64,000 nucleotides of DNA from Spongilla lacustris (Eukaryota > Porifera > Demospongiae > Spongillida > Spongillidae), in the NCBI GenBank assembly GCA_949361645.1, contig OX442423.1, positions 215,963 to 279,962 of the forward strand, in the 5' to 3' direction. Each line of letters opens with the position of its first letter. Position 1 is the stretch's first letter. Shown in pieces: positions 41,399 to 63,979 of the stretch. The notes below the pieces were generated by a model that was not told where the DNA came from, made no database searches, and worked only from the letters and a program-made list of their open reading frames with translations. Position numbers and translations under genes: made by a program.

Positions 41399-42196
41399 TC
41401 CATTCGAAGAGGAGGCACATGCACAGGCTGCTAAATACATGTACATGTCCACATGCATATTAGCACACATTGTGTTGGTATTAGTAGGGGGAGGGGCAGA
41501 GCGCTGACGTCACTGTACAAGCAGAAGGGGGGCGCCAAGCCCCCTCCAGCCACCCCCTAGCTTCGCCACTGGGCCGGCCTGCCGCGATATTCAGTGTATC
41601 GATAGGCGATATAATTATATTCATATCGCGAAAAGGTGCATACCCATACATGAATTAGTGTCGGTTTAAAATATTAGATGTTTACAGCTTAGTACTACAA
41701 ATTTACTCTTCCTCAAGAACAGCATGGCTTCCGTTTGCTGTCAATATAAATAAACCTTGACTCATTCTCATGAACATGGCTTCAGTTTGTTCTGTCAGTA
41801 TTGTAACATGCACGCTTCAGTTTGTATTGCTGAAATTAAGTCCTTCCTTCAGTTCCAAGGGCCGTGTGCATGGCCACATTAAACGCAGATCAGCCATTAA
41901 TTATGATCGCGCGTTACGATCTTGTGAAACCCTATAAGGCGAAGGAAAACACATCGCAGGACATGCACGCACGTAGGCACGTTAATAATACGAGCATGTT
42001 AAATTTATCATGATCAGTTTAGTTTGTCGGTGCAACAAACGACTTGGTTACTTACTAGCTGGCTTTGAACCACAGCAATTGGCCGGTTTGAAATCTTGGG
42101 CATTTTAAACCAATGGTTTGAACACGTTTGGTTTGACATACCAACCAACTTATTTGCAATGAGCATGCATGTCATTGTGCGGTACAAGACACTTCA
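41399..42196. other. Intergenic, no gene seen
   Basis: Includes the AGCCCCCTCCAGCC / GGGCCGGCCTGCCGCGATAT segment at 41535-41590, typical of old transposon ends, then unique AT-rich sequence. Confidence 0.35.
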
Positions 42197-42559
42197 CATG
42201 GGCGTACGCAGGGGGGGTTCGATGGGTTCGAACGACCCCCCCCCCCCCCCCTCCACAAAATGAGGTCACCTTTTTTTAAATGAGGTCACCAGTTTTAACG
42301 GACAGCACCCCCCCCCCCCCCCCGCTCGTTGAATCGGCCGGAAACGGACAGCACCCCCCCCCCCCGCTCGTCGAATCGGCCGAAGGCGGACAGCACCCCC
42401 CCCCCCCCCCTCCCCCCCCCGCTCGTTGAATCGGCTGAAGGCGGACAGCACCCCCCCCCCCCCCCCCCCCCGCTCATTGAATCCATAATTTTGCGTGACG
42501 TAAGGTCACCTTGTATAAAATTTCGACCCCCCCTTTCCCGAACGCTGCGTACGCCCATG
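42197..42559. mobile_element. 363-bp MITE with CATGGGCGTACGCAG termini and CTTCA duplication
   Basis: CATGGGCGTACGCAG (42197-42211) is inverted at 42545-42559, and CTTCA flanks both sides (42192-42196, 42560-42564). Inside, a ~60-bp unit with a poly-C run followed by GCTCGTTGAATCGGC is repeated four times. Confidence 0.85.
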
Positions 42560-43146
42560 CTTCAGCTTCACAATAATCAATTATGAAGCCATTTCCACGT
42601 CACAAATCATGCTGCATTATTTAGCTGGCTATAATGCCAAAGTTAACGCTTTGGGGAAGCTTAGGTTGTTCTGAAAGAACACTTTCGGACTTGTCGGATT
42701 CATGCACTTGTCACTTTCGACGCCATTGCAATCACGTGATTTGATATGCGGAGTAAACTATCACGAACAGCGCACTACTGTTTGCGGCTGGACACAATTC
42801 GGTAATACGGTATGCCTTTAATTTGAATGCTGTAAAATAATTTACTCCAAGCAAGAGCTCATTATAAATCTTACTTTTTATGACCGACATATTTTTCAAG
42901 CGGGGGGGACATATGTCCCCGGGCGCAGAGGTTTAGGGGCGCCAAAATAGACAATTTGCACAGATAATTATCGCGTTAACGCGAACGGGCCCGCGGGCAC
43001 CTCTTGAGTCTTGTTAACAAACATCTGCACTCGATCTGCACGCATTATTTCTAATCACCGACATTGAAGATACGTTACCCAATCGGCACCTCCATAATCT
43101 GTTGAATAAACCCACGACACATTGCAGTTCCAACTTCAGGGTTATC

Positions 43147-43197
43147 GCTCGCTGCCATTGTGAGCCTGTTATGCACAGGCTCACAATGGCAGCGAGC
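43147..43197. repeat. Perfect 23-bp hairpin
   Basis: GCTCGCTGCCATTGTGAGCC plus TGT is followed after TATGC by its exact reverse complement. GC-rich stem, five-base loop, no U tract after it. Confidence 0.9.
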
Positions 43198-43609
43198 AGT
43201 TAGCCATTATCGTACAGACAGGTACACATAGCGCCAGTCTGCAGCTGGCGCTTTTGCGCCACCTGCGCCCCGGTTAACCCGGCGCTGGCCAGTCATAGCG
43301 CGAGGGTAGTTTTGCGGGGCGGATACTTCTCAAAACTAAATTTCCTAATGTAAACGATTGAATGTACGTGCGAAGGCCTAGGTTGCTTGCGGAAGCAAAT
43401 GCAGTGTATTAAATTATTGTCTATACAAAAGTATCATGTTTTGTGGCTTAAAAATTGCGAAAGTTGCAAAGCTGCTGGGGCTCCGCCCCAGACCCCTTTG
43501 GGTGAGATTTGCATACCCCCTTGCTGGGAGGATCGAGGCTCGGCATATCCCTCTCCGCCGCGGCTGCCTACCAACCCTCGCTGCAAAGTCCTAGATCCGC
43601 CCCTTTATT

Positions 43610-43612
43610 TGT

Positions 43613-43656
<44 letters not shown>
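43610..43656. repeat. Poly-G run
   Basis: About 43 consecutive G, preceded by GCTCCGCCCCAGACCCCTTT and other decayed transposon-like sequence, 145 bases before the assembly gap. Confidence 0.95.
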
Positions 43657-43660
<4 letters not shown>

Positions 43661-43800
43661 ATTATTGCATTATGTCCCCGGGCGCTCAACAACCACACTA
43701 CGCCACTGTTTTCAAGTCATCCCTTTGAGATCATTTGTTTTATACACCCTACCACCGCACTGATTAAGATTACCAACGCGCACGACCTACAATATTAATC

Positions 43801-44000
43801 NNNNNNNNNNNNNNNNNNNNNNNNNNNNNNNNNNNNNNNNNNNNNNNNNNNNNNNNNNNNNNNNNNNNNNNNNNNNNNNNNNNNNNNNNNNNNNNNNNNN
43901 NNNNNNNNNNNNNNNNNNNNNNNNNNNNNNNNNNNNNNNNNNNNNNNNNNNNNNNNNNNNNNNNNNNNNNNNNNNNNNNNNNNNNNNNNNNNNNNNNNNN
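43801..44000. other. Assembly gap of 200 N
   Basis: Exactly 200 N, a conventional fixed-size gap. Order and distance of the two sides are not proven by this sequence. Confidence 0.99.
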
Positions 44001-44550
44001 TGATGCGTGCTAATTGAACCACTAATTCGTTTGAGTGTCGATAACCGAGCTAGCACCCAATAAGCGGATCCTTACTAGACTTATATATCGCGGTTGTGAC
44101 GGCTAAATATTAACCTTAATCTCAGCAACCCCGGTCATGAAGCGATTTACATGTATTAATTATGTGTACTCTTTTATTTATTTATTTTAGCCCAAATTCT
44201 ACCCAGGCAATTGCCTGGGTTGCCTGGTAAGCTCCGCCGGCCCTGCCCCGACCAGTACAATAATCTTCTTCTCCTGCATGTGGCCCGTGGAGCAAAACAC
44301 GCCTCCAATTTCCTGTGTAAAACTAATTAGATAAAAGAGTGCAATGCGGTAAATCAGTGTTAACACAACACACATTTCTAAAAGACCTACCTAACACACC
44401 ACTATTGGTATGCTGCCAACACCCCAGCATAGCTTTCCAACACCCATAAATGTCAGCTGAACACCCTTGTGTGTTACCATAACACTCCCTGGGCTGTAAC
44501 ACCCCTCAACGTAGCACCCCTTCGCTCTTCAGTGAGATACTAAAGGGAGA

Positions 44551-44735
44551 GCACTATAGTGAGTGAACTGGCATTTTAAACATGGTATACTACACTGTGT
44601 GGGCTACATACACATTCCTGTTCTGCATGTGAGTCTACTAAAGTGATCCATTAGAGAAGTCATCCAAATAATGGCATTCCTTGGTAGCTGGGACATATAA
44701 CTACTTTGTAGCAACCAAACATACATGTATACAAG
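44551..44735. repeat. Dispersed direct repeat, copy 1 (copy 2 at 47806-47990)
   Basis: GTGAGTGAACTGGCATTTTA through CAACCAAACATACATGTATA is shared with 47806-47990 with few differences. A second shared block pairs 47188-47320 with 47988-48170. Together they indicate a local segmental duplication of a repeat family. Confidence 0.85.
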
Positions 44736-45045
44736 ATATAAAAATTTAATTAAAATAAAATTGGTGATGTAGGATTTGTATAGATAGCAATTGAGTAAAA
44801 AGGAAGGAAACAAGGAATTACGGATATTATGCATTCATTAAATTATAAATATCACATACCTACATTTAGCAGAATTTCAGGCAGGTAGATTTGCTAAATA
44901 ATGTAGGTCTGTAATATTTATAATTTAATGAATGCATAATATCCGTAATTCCTTGTTTCCTTCCTTTTTACTCAATTGCTATCTATACAAATCCTACATC
45001 ACCAATTTTATTTTAATTAAATTTTTATATCTTGTTTCACTCCTT
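44728..45045. repeat. Long inverted repeat, ~125-bp arms
   Basis: ACAAGATATAAAAATTTAAT through ATTATAAATAT (44728-44852) is mirrored as a reverse complement at about 44918-45040. The spacer of ~65 bases itself has inverted CCTACATT...AATGTAGG. The arms look essentially identical. Confidence 0.9.
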
Positions 45046-45445
45046 TTTTTCCCCAGGTGGGTTCCGACATGTACTTATACATTGCATGCATGAGCACAAA
45101 CGTAGAAGGAAGGGGAATCTTGGAATACAACCCATTGCATTACATACATCACAGCAGTATGTACAATAAGACAGTTTGTTCTGCTCACTTGCTATCATCA
45201 TTAAATCACATCACAATCAAACAATTGCGTTAATGTCTCTGAATTGGCATGCGACTGGAAGGCAAGGGGATCCCTAAGTAGCGTAGAAAAGGAGGAAGTA
45301 GTAGTGAAGTAACAAAATATAATGTGAGCTCAAACCATAAATGCCCTTCCCATGGCTCCAACCAGAGCATCCTAAACTGACATAGCCCACACCCGGCCAC
45401 ATGAATCTCCATCACAACTATCCTCACAGGATTCAAAGCCCTTAC

Positions 45446-46431
45446 CTCTTGACTGAGGGTACTCATATGTTCTTCAATTCCAGTAGTGAAGGCATCAGGA
45501 ATAATCGCCATAAATGTCTGTCCTTGATGTGAGTACATGTAAATGATCAGAGCAATTGGCCATTCACACAAAAGATGCTTACCAGATTGCCTGCCTTTTA
45601 TTTCGAATACTGATCCACTTCGTACAATAAACAAGCACGTGCTTTAAACTTGAAGTAGTTGGGCTGGCCCGACTAAAATTAAAGGTCGTTCTTTTAATAG
45701 GGCTACTAGCTCTCACTTTCAGACGTGTTCTAGAAGAGAATGGAGAAAGGAGGGAAGGGGGAGGGGAAGAGAGAGGAGGGAAGGGGGTGAGGAGAGAAGA
45801 GGGAAGGGGGTGAGAAGAGAGGAGGGAAGGGGGTGAGGAGAGAGGAGGGAAGGGGGTGAGGAGAGAGGAGGGAAGAGGGAAGGGGGAGAGGAGAGAGGAG
45901 GGAAGGGAGAGAGGAGGGAAGGGGGAGAGGAGAGAAGGGGGAGAGGAGGGAGAGGAGACAGGAGGGAAGGGGAGAGGGATAGCTAGCACAACACTACACC
46001 GCTTGGCAACATATCCACGAGACATGGCACACACATTTAAACACACACAGTCACATACACCCACCTTTTTGGAGTGGTTCACCCCCATCCTGGTGGGATG
46101 GTGTTCCATTTTCCATCACCTTTGCAGCTTGAATGAGCAGCACCTGATTTGCTCTGGTGGGGACCACTATAGAGGACGCGCATTTGTGGAGGACATTCCT
46201 GTTACCATTGTCGGCATTGAACAAAACTCACTTATAAATGATCTTACCAACAGGTCATCGGGAGGGGAGGGGGGGCGCAAATATAGTAACATTCTCTCGT
46301 TGTATGTTAGGTAGCTCACCTGTACACGTCACCCATGGCCAACCAATGCCAACTTCTTTGGCCTTAATAGCGACGGTCAGTTGCATACAGTGGTTTCCCA
46401 GCTTCACGCTATCCTTCGTACAGCCTTCATG
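45446..46431 (-). pseudogene. Decayed Ldh_2-family (type-2 malate/lactate) dehydrogenase
   Basis: Three exon-like pieces: 46431-46320 (CMQLTVAIKAKEVGIGW), 46198-46120 (GMSSTNARPL, then a frame break, then VVPTRANQVLLIQ) and 45522-45446 (GQTFMAIIPDAF). The order and motifs match Ldh_2 oxidoreductases, whose usual text is CMQLAI-KAKEVGIGW, GMSFTNTSPLVVPTRA and F-AI-PEAF. The exon with the catalytic NH(F/Y)G motif is not found and a stop/frameshift lies in the second piece, so it should be inactive. It is surrounded by repeats. Confidence 0.55.
45730..45978. repeat. GGGAAGGGGGTGAGGAGAGA purine array
   Basis: Repeated GAGGAGGGAAGGGGGTGAGGA-type units; low complexity within the decayed dehydrogenase region. 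Confidence 0.85.
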
Positions 46432-46439
46432 CTAGACTA

Positions 46440-47187
46440 TGGATCCTTTTTACTTTCGGGATCGGCTTAACCCTCTTTGTAGCGTCCAATTGTCCTTTTT
46501 TTTTCACGCGAAAGGTCTTTCGGAGCTTCATCGCGCGACTCGTCGGCACAAGTGCACAACCACAACTGTCAGTGTCATAATTTAACAGGCAATATTCTTT
46601 GCACTATTCTTTTCTCTTCGCGATCGATGTGACTGCAGCTGCAAACACTCGCCATGCAGAAACACGTGTTCAACCACAAGTTTATTCTGGATCTCCACTT
46701 TACATGGCTTCCAAGGGCCGATAAAATCTGTTGTGGGCTATTGCTAACAAAACTAAGTTGCTAAAGATCGAATTTGTGTCAAGCATAACTCCCCTTACGA
46801 AAATAATATAACAAATCCAACTCGGCAGTAAGTTTGTAACTTGTTGGTTCTAGTGCTTCCGCATAATGGCTAACTTTATGCTTCAATCGTGACAAAGATA
46901 CAGTGCAAAAATACCTCTTATCCGAGTGAATCTTTACTGTCTTATCTTATCAGATCCGGAAGGAATCGTTTTTTAGGTCGAGTGTGGGAACGAGAGAGCG
47001 TTATCTCTGTTGTCTGACCTTTCTAAGCGTCGGCAGTTTAACTACATTGTAGGTATTCGACGGCTGTATCCAAATACGCTCGCTAAAGGCCAACTGATTC
47101 TACGGTGCACCGGCAATAGTGGAATCGGGTATTTTGGTAATCACACTTGAAATCGTACATAGGACCTACTAACGTAGGTCCTGATAG
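46440..47187. other. No gene seen
   Basis: Unique-looking sequence with moderate CpG. No splice-supported exon or RNA gene was recognised. Confidence 0.35.
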
Positions 47188-47474
47188 TTATAAAGTTACA
47201 AGAAATGGGGTGGCATATAGATAATTATGGTTGTGTATACATGCACTTGCAAGAAGAAGTTAATGCAGGTTTGTGGCTCCTCATGCAGTGACATCATACC
47301 TGATTTGGAGTGTGTGTATTCAATGGGGAATGGGGAGCGCTGTAAGAGCACCCCATGCAGACCCCGCCTCATGCAGACCCCGCCTCATGCAGCCGCTGAC
47401 ACATTTTGGATCGTTAGAAGGTCTACTGTTGATAAAAAATCCTACCCTTTCACACACATGCACACAACTGCCTC

Positions 47475-47622
<148 letters not shown>

Positions 47623-48177
47623 CTGCCTCTTTCCAAGGCCATTGCCGCCATAATAGAAGTGGTCCGGTTCTGAATTGATGACGTATATAGTAGTCATAAA
47701 GTTGCTTGAACACATGTGAGAGTGTATAAGTACAGTTGTGTGGTGCAAATATATATATAATATAATATTATATATATTGTTGAGGTATAAAAGGGGGAGT
47801 ACAATAGTGAGTGAACTGGCATTTTAAACATGGTTTACTACACTGTGTGGGCTACATACACATTCCTGTTCTGCATGTGAGTCTACTAAAGTGATCCATT
47901 AGAGAAGTCATCCAAATAATGGAATCCTTTGGCAGGTGGGTGGGAAATGGGACATAACTAATTTGTGCAACCAAACATATATGTATACTTATAAAGTTAC
48001 AAGAAATGGTGTGACATAGATAACTTATAGTTGTGTGTGCATGCATGTATGCATGTATACATACACTTGCAAGGAGATCATGGTTGGAATGATGGCAGTA
48101 TCGCTTTTTTTAAAAATCACTTCAGGTTTGTGGTGCACTAGCTCTTCATCATACCTGGTTTGGAGTGTATAGCTTTA

Positions 48178-48652
48178 TATCCCTCCCCTCCCCTCCCCTC
48201 CCCTCCCCTCCCCTCCCCTCCCCTCCCCTCCCCTCCCCTCCCCTCCCCTCCCCTCCCCTCCCCTCCCCTCCCCTCCCCTCCCCTCCCCTCCCCTCCCCTC
48301 CCCTCCCCTCCCCTCCCCTCCCCTCCCCTCCCCTCCCCTCCCCTCCCCTCCCCTCCCCTCCCCTCCCCTCCCCTCCCCTCCCCTCCCCTCCCCTCCCCTC
48401 CCCTCCCCTCCCCTCCCCTCCCCTCCCCTCCCCTCCCCTCCCCTCCCCTCCCCTCCCCTCCCCTCCCCTCCCCTCCCCTCCCCTCCCCTCCCCTCCCCTC
48501 CCCTCCCCTCCCCTCCCCTCCCCTCCCCTCCCCTCCCCTCCCCTCCCCTCCCCTCCCCTCCCCTCCCCTCCCCTCCCCTCCCCTCCCCTCCCCTCCCCTC
48601 CCCTCCCCTCCCCTCCCCTCCCCTCCCCTCCCCTCCCCCCCCCCTCCCCTCC
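48178..48652. repeat. ~470-bp CCCTC pentanucleotide array
   Basis: Same pentanucleotide and same orientation as the array at 40903. Near-perfect, with a poly-C interruption only at the right end. Confidence 0.98.
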
Positions 48653-49859
48653 CAACGGATTTCCGCCCATGAAGGCACTCGTAAATATAATATACGTCGT
48701 ACGGTACTGTCGTTCATCACCATACTGAGTGAGTTGCGCCCTACTTTGCAATTGTTCAAGTTCAGTCCACGCATCAAGGTGAGGGTTTTCAAAAGGAGGG
48801 GAGAGATCGGGAGACTCGGCGATCGAGCTAGAGGGGATGAGGGTGAAAATAGCAGCACTAAGGTGACCATCGTGGTCCCTGTATGCAGGAGAATGCTAGT
48901 AGCACGGAGTTCGCGTCCGCGCGGCACACACGTGCCGTACGACACTGAAGTGTGCGTGCACGCATGCGAATGACGTTACACCGTCTTATAGTCACGGTAG
49001 TAGCTGGCATGGAGCTGCATGGAGCTTATGCATAAGAAGTATACATACATGTACGCATAAATTCACTCATGTTAAATGCCGAGCAGTTGCGTGGCAAAAA
49101 TCCACAGAGACTGGGAATGAGGTGCATGATTCAATGGCGGTGGATGGGAATTATGCGTGTTTCAAGCATCTTATTTGTTCGCTCGGCCGCTACGATCGAA
49201 CGCCTACGAAGTATTTACCTACTGAAATAAAAACGAAAATGACTAGTTTTCTAATGAGTCATTAGCATGCCCACCCCGCAGCTTGCGCTCGAAAAAATTA
49301 AGATGTTACACTTTCAGGCCTGAAACACGTACCTGCCACCATTGAATCATTGTGTGGCATAAATTGGAATGCACCTCGTTCCCAGTACCTGTGGTTATTG
49401 TTTCCGGCGCGGTCTTACTTGGTCTCGTGCCCAGACCTATGCAGCGCAGCTGCGGATGAAACAGCGGTAATGAAATTCATCCGCAGCTGCATGCATTGGG
49501 TCTGGGCACGAGACTAGGTATTACCACACCTGATTATGCCTTGATTGCCCTGCTGTCTTTTCCGCAACTTGGCGCGACAGCAACTCCCTGCAACTTAATG
49601 CGTAAATGACTTTACAAAGTTATGATCATCATGGGTGTGCTGCAGAATGTAGGAAGGATATCCGGCCCGACCCAAATTCTTTTATTGAGAAGCAATTTTG
49701 TATGCATTTCTAGTTCGTAGGACAGAAATGATATACCATCAGTATAAGCCAAATTTATGGCCCTGATGATGACCAACTCCGGGGCCATTTTGTCTAGCTG
49801 TGTGTGCTTATTGTTTTATTTGTAAATGCTACTATGCAAAAAAAAAACAACCCAAAGAA

Positions 49860-49925
<66 letters not shown>

Positions 49926-50876
49926 AAATGTGTATCTACTTCGCACCGCCCGCCAGGTTTCTCTCTAGTGGCGGCGGCGCCGAGCCCATGCATAGCCGGG
50001 CAGGTAGGGCCTCCGGCCGAAGGTAGAACAATGAGTTATTACTGATGATACTTCAGCAATTAACAGGCGACCTGGTACGTGGTGACATTTAGATGGTCGA
50101 CAACATGATGCATGTAATTAACTTCTTCTTCAACGTGAAGGCATTTCACTGTTGACAAAAACACACACTCACGTCAAAAAACATGTCTGCTATTAAGGGC
50201 GTACCGACCTTGCTAGTAAGAGGCAGATGGCTGAGGTGTGTGTACCTGTTTACTGCTCTTAAGAGGTTTCAGGCCTATCAGTAGTATATCGGATTTGCTA
50301 TTGCTAAATAAAGCAGCCGTCTATAGCTAAAGATTGACATTAGTTTCCGGCAGCACTGAAAACTCTAGCTCAAGTCATAGCACCAAACAAATAGTAAGTT
50401 TCTAGCTTGTTTTCTCTAGTACTAACATTATGCGTCAATCGTGACAAAGCAATAAACTACTCAAATCTTGTCTTAATTTTGCTATTCTTATTCACGCGAC
50501 ACCCGACATAGCATGCTCTCTAATTAGAGGGGTCTGTAGTGTAACGAGTGGGCATGTTAATCGGAAGGGCCTGTAAAGTAAGGGGAGGGGCATGTAGTTA
50601 GGGAGGAACCAAGGATACTTCCTTTAACTGAATTTTAATTTTTTATACACAAATCGGGAAATGTACAGTCAGAATTTATACAAGCTAGAGATTGTATCTG
50701 GTAAGTTGAAGCTCAGGTTAATTTCAACCAGATTCAAGTTAACAGCTGGGCCCATTATAGAGTTCATAAGAGTGATGAACATGTAGGTTTATAAAGCACT
50801 GTTGGTAATGTGTATCAGTTCATTTTGCACCTGTGCTCATCACTTTCAAATGGTTTATTTGCGCAGCTCCTCAGTA
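48653..50876. other. Intergenic region upstream of receptor copy B
   Basis: Contains the hairpin at 49423-49513 and a (CAA)n tract at 49862-49924 next to GGCGGCGGCGCCGAGCC. Otherwise unique-looking, with no supported gene. Confidence 0.4.
49423..49513. repeat. Long imperfect hairpin, ~38-bp arms
   Basis: TCTCGTGCCCAGACC...GCAGCTGCGGATGAA at the left is mirrored by TTCATCCGCAGCTGC...GGTCTGGGCACGAGA at the right, with a ~15-base loop. It could be a small foldback element. Confidence 0.85.
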
Positions 50877-51869
50877 ATGCAGCCCATCAACGCCACAGAA
50901 AATGCTACAACAAACTCGTCCAGCGATCAACAGCTAATTACAATATATATAGCATTGGGGATCGCCCATCTCATAATCGTGGTGGTCCCTACTCTAGTGC
51001 TGGCAGCCATCGTCCTCTACTATCTGTGCAAGCTGATGAAGACTTCAGGGGTTAAGCCTGTTTCCCTCCTCTTCTCCTTCCTGGCCGCCTTGTGCGCGCT
51101 TGGGCCGCTGAGCTATGGGATACTTTGGGATATCAGCCTGATAACAGGAGTCCGTGTCTTTGGAAGCTGTACATCATCACATCCAGTATATGTAATTCAG
51201 TATTTGTTTCAATTTGGCATAGGCATGGCTATATCTGTGACAATAGCCACGATAGCCGTTCTCCAGTTTATGGTACTGCAGTGTAGAAGAGTTGTTGTGG
51301 TAAAGTACGTGGTCGCAATCTATGCAGGTTTGATGGTATTCAGCTTCGCTGTAAGTTGCATATTCTTTAATGGAGGGTATACTGAGATACGCGGATCACA
51401 CTGCAAAGCATACATTGAAAGTGGAATTGATAACGTTACTGCATGGACAGTCCTTGCCTATGCAGTTCCCATCATACTAACAGTGATATTTTCGATTTTC
51501 ACCTGCTTGAAGGTGAAGAAAGATGTTTCAAATGAAAATAAGTCTATTGTTAGATCTGTGGTCGTTTTAAACACATTCAACATTTTTGCATATGTGATTC
51601 TGAGGGTTGGATCGCTCCTGGTGTACTTCACTGTGGTAAGCCTTAATCCGACAAAGAACACCGTCTACCTGTGGACCACCCTTTCTAGATACATCGGAGA
51701 ACTCAACTTGCCTCTGACCGTGTTTTCCATTACCATTGTCCATTCTAAGATTCGAAAGATGATACTCAACATTGTCAAACCAGACAGACCCTCCAATTTC
51801 ATATCTACTGATATTATTCTTGACACCGTTAAACCAAAGGCCGGTAGTGGTGTGCAGCACATGCAGTAG
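50877..51869 (+). CDS. Seven-transmembrane receptor (GPCR-like), copy B
   Basis: Single coding exon, 330 residues from ATG 50877. The frame is open upstream, but a GCGCAG acceptor ~15 bases before suggests that part is intron. The N-terminus carries NAT, NAT and NSS sequons. Topology and key residues match copy A: GSCTSS and GSHCKA cysteines, QCRR after TM3. The region from DQQLITIYIAL to the end of TM4 differs from copy A at only a few positions even at the DNA level, while loop 2 onward and the tail (KPDRPSNFISTDIILDTVKP) diverge clearly. It has a longer cytoplasmic tail than copy A. Ligand unknown. Confidence 0.86.
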   Translation: MQPINATENATTNSSSDQQLITIYIALGIAHLIIVVVPTLVLAAIVLYYLCKLMKTSGVKPVSLLFSFLAALCALGPLSYGILWDISLITGVRVFGSCTSSHPVYVIQYLFQFGIGMAISVTIATIAVLQFMVLQCRRVVVVKYVVAIYAGLMVFSFAVSCIFFNGGYTEIRGSHCKAYIESGIDNVTAWTVLAYAVPIILTVIFSIFTCLKVKKDVSNENKSIVRSVVVLNTFNIFAYVILRVGSLLVYFTVVSLNPTKNTVYLWTTLSRYIGELNLPLTVFSITIVHSKIRKMILNIVKPDRPSNFISTDIILDTVKPKAGSGVQHMQ

Positions 51870-53034
51870 TAGTGAAGTGTAGCAGTCGAAGGATATGTGA
51901 TATATATATATATATATATATAGGCGTGCGTGAATGTGAGCTCACGTGGTGCATATGCATACACATACATATAACTAAAATGTGTTATATTTTTCAACAT
52001 GTCTAATGTAAATTTGTTAAATTGAGTGTATTACTAACTATAAACGGGGGAAAAGGGGCCCGCATGTAGAATTCCAAAAATGGGTTTTAAGCCCAATCAT
52101 GAAATTGCGCTCCGGCATAAATTCAGTTATACCGGCGGCGGCGCACATGTACAGGGTCCCTGCGGAACCATAGTAATACGAAGGCCAAGGTGCACTCGCA
52201 ATTATAATCTTATATACACGAATTTGATCACGCCTAACTAAATCCCTCCCTTAAGTGATTCATCATTATTTGAACGATGGATTAACATGTACATGGCGTC
52301 CGAAAGAAACCCGAGTCCGAAGCAATCAAGGCTACAGGAAACAATTTGTTAATGTCCCTACTGCACGCCATATGACTTCTAGTTAAGTTCTCATGATCCA
52401 ATAGACCCCATGCCGTGTCATCCAGGGAAGGATCAAAACATTAGCGGCCATATTGTTTTGGCCCAAAATGTGTGCGTTATTTAGAATTTGTGTTTTCATT
52501 GCGTATGAATGATGTCTGGTGAAAAATCACGGCCTAATTAATTGTATTCATAAGTTTATACACGAATCATATACTTAGAACCGAATGAAATGGTTATGGG
52601 TTGTTGCGTTAGATTTACGTCATCGTCGTCGCAGATACACAAATTTCTAAATAACGCACACGTTTTGGTCTTAAACAATATGGCCGCTAATGTTTTGATC
52701 CTTCCCGGGATGACACGGCAAGGGGTCAATAACCAGGTCTACCACTAAACTTAGTACTCTTACTTCACTGACCTTTTGTGTGACGCATGCGCGCACATGT
52801 CCTCAGTGACGACACAAGCTGTTGCGTAATCTGGGTGACGGTACGCGCACGCGCACGCGCACGCGGTGTGGATACATTTCTAGTACATGTACCAATTAGA
52901 TACCACAGAAGGACGCGTGAAAGACACGTACACAGAGCGGACACAACTCACTATAACAGCTAAACACGTGACGAAACATACACATAACATTCCCAATACA
53001 CACGTTTAAAAAAGGAATCAGAAAGGAAAAAATT
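51870..53034. other. Region between receptor B and ARHGAP39
   Basis: Convergent 3' region. It holds a (TA)n tract at 51900-51921, the MITE at 52404-52727 and an alternating ACGCGC run at 52845-52866. No further gene was seen. Confidence 0.45.
52404..52727. mobile_element. 324-bp MITE with ~85-bp TIRs and AATA duplication
   Basis: GACCCCATGCCGTGTCATCC at the left is matched at the right end by the inverse of GACCCCTTGCCGTGTCATCC, and the similarity runs ~85 bases inward (GGCCATATTGTTT, GTGTGCGTTATTTAGAA). AATA lies on both sides. A related half copy is at 24728. Confidence 0.88.

Positions 53035-63979
<10,945 letters not shown>

Noticed and set aside
40702..41507. 200-240-residue GEGRG / PLPSP frames
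   Set aside because: CTCCC pentanucleotide array read in every frame.
43147..43197. Rho-independent terminator or RNA gene at the perfect hairpin
   Set aside because: Eukaryotic context and no T tract; it is more likely a small fold-back repeat. No tRNA or rRNA structure was recognised anywhere in the window.
48149..48945. GEGRG / PLPSP frames around the second pentanucleotide array
   Set aside because: Same low-complexity artefact.
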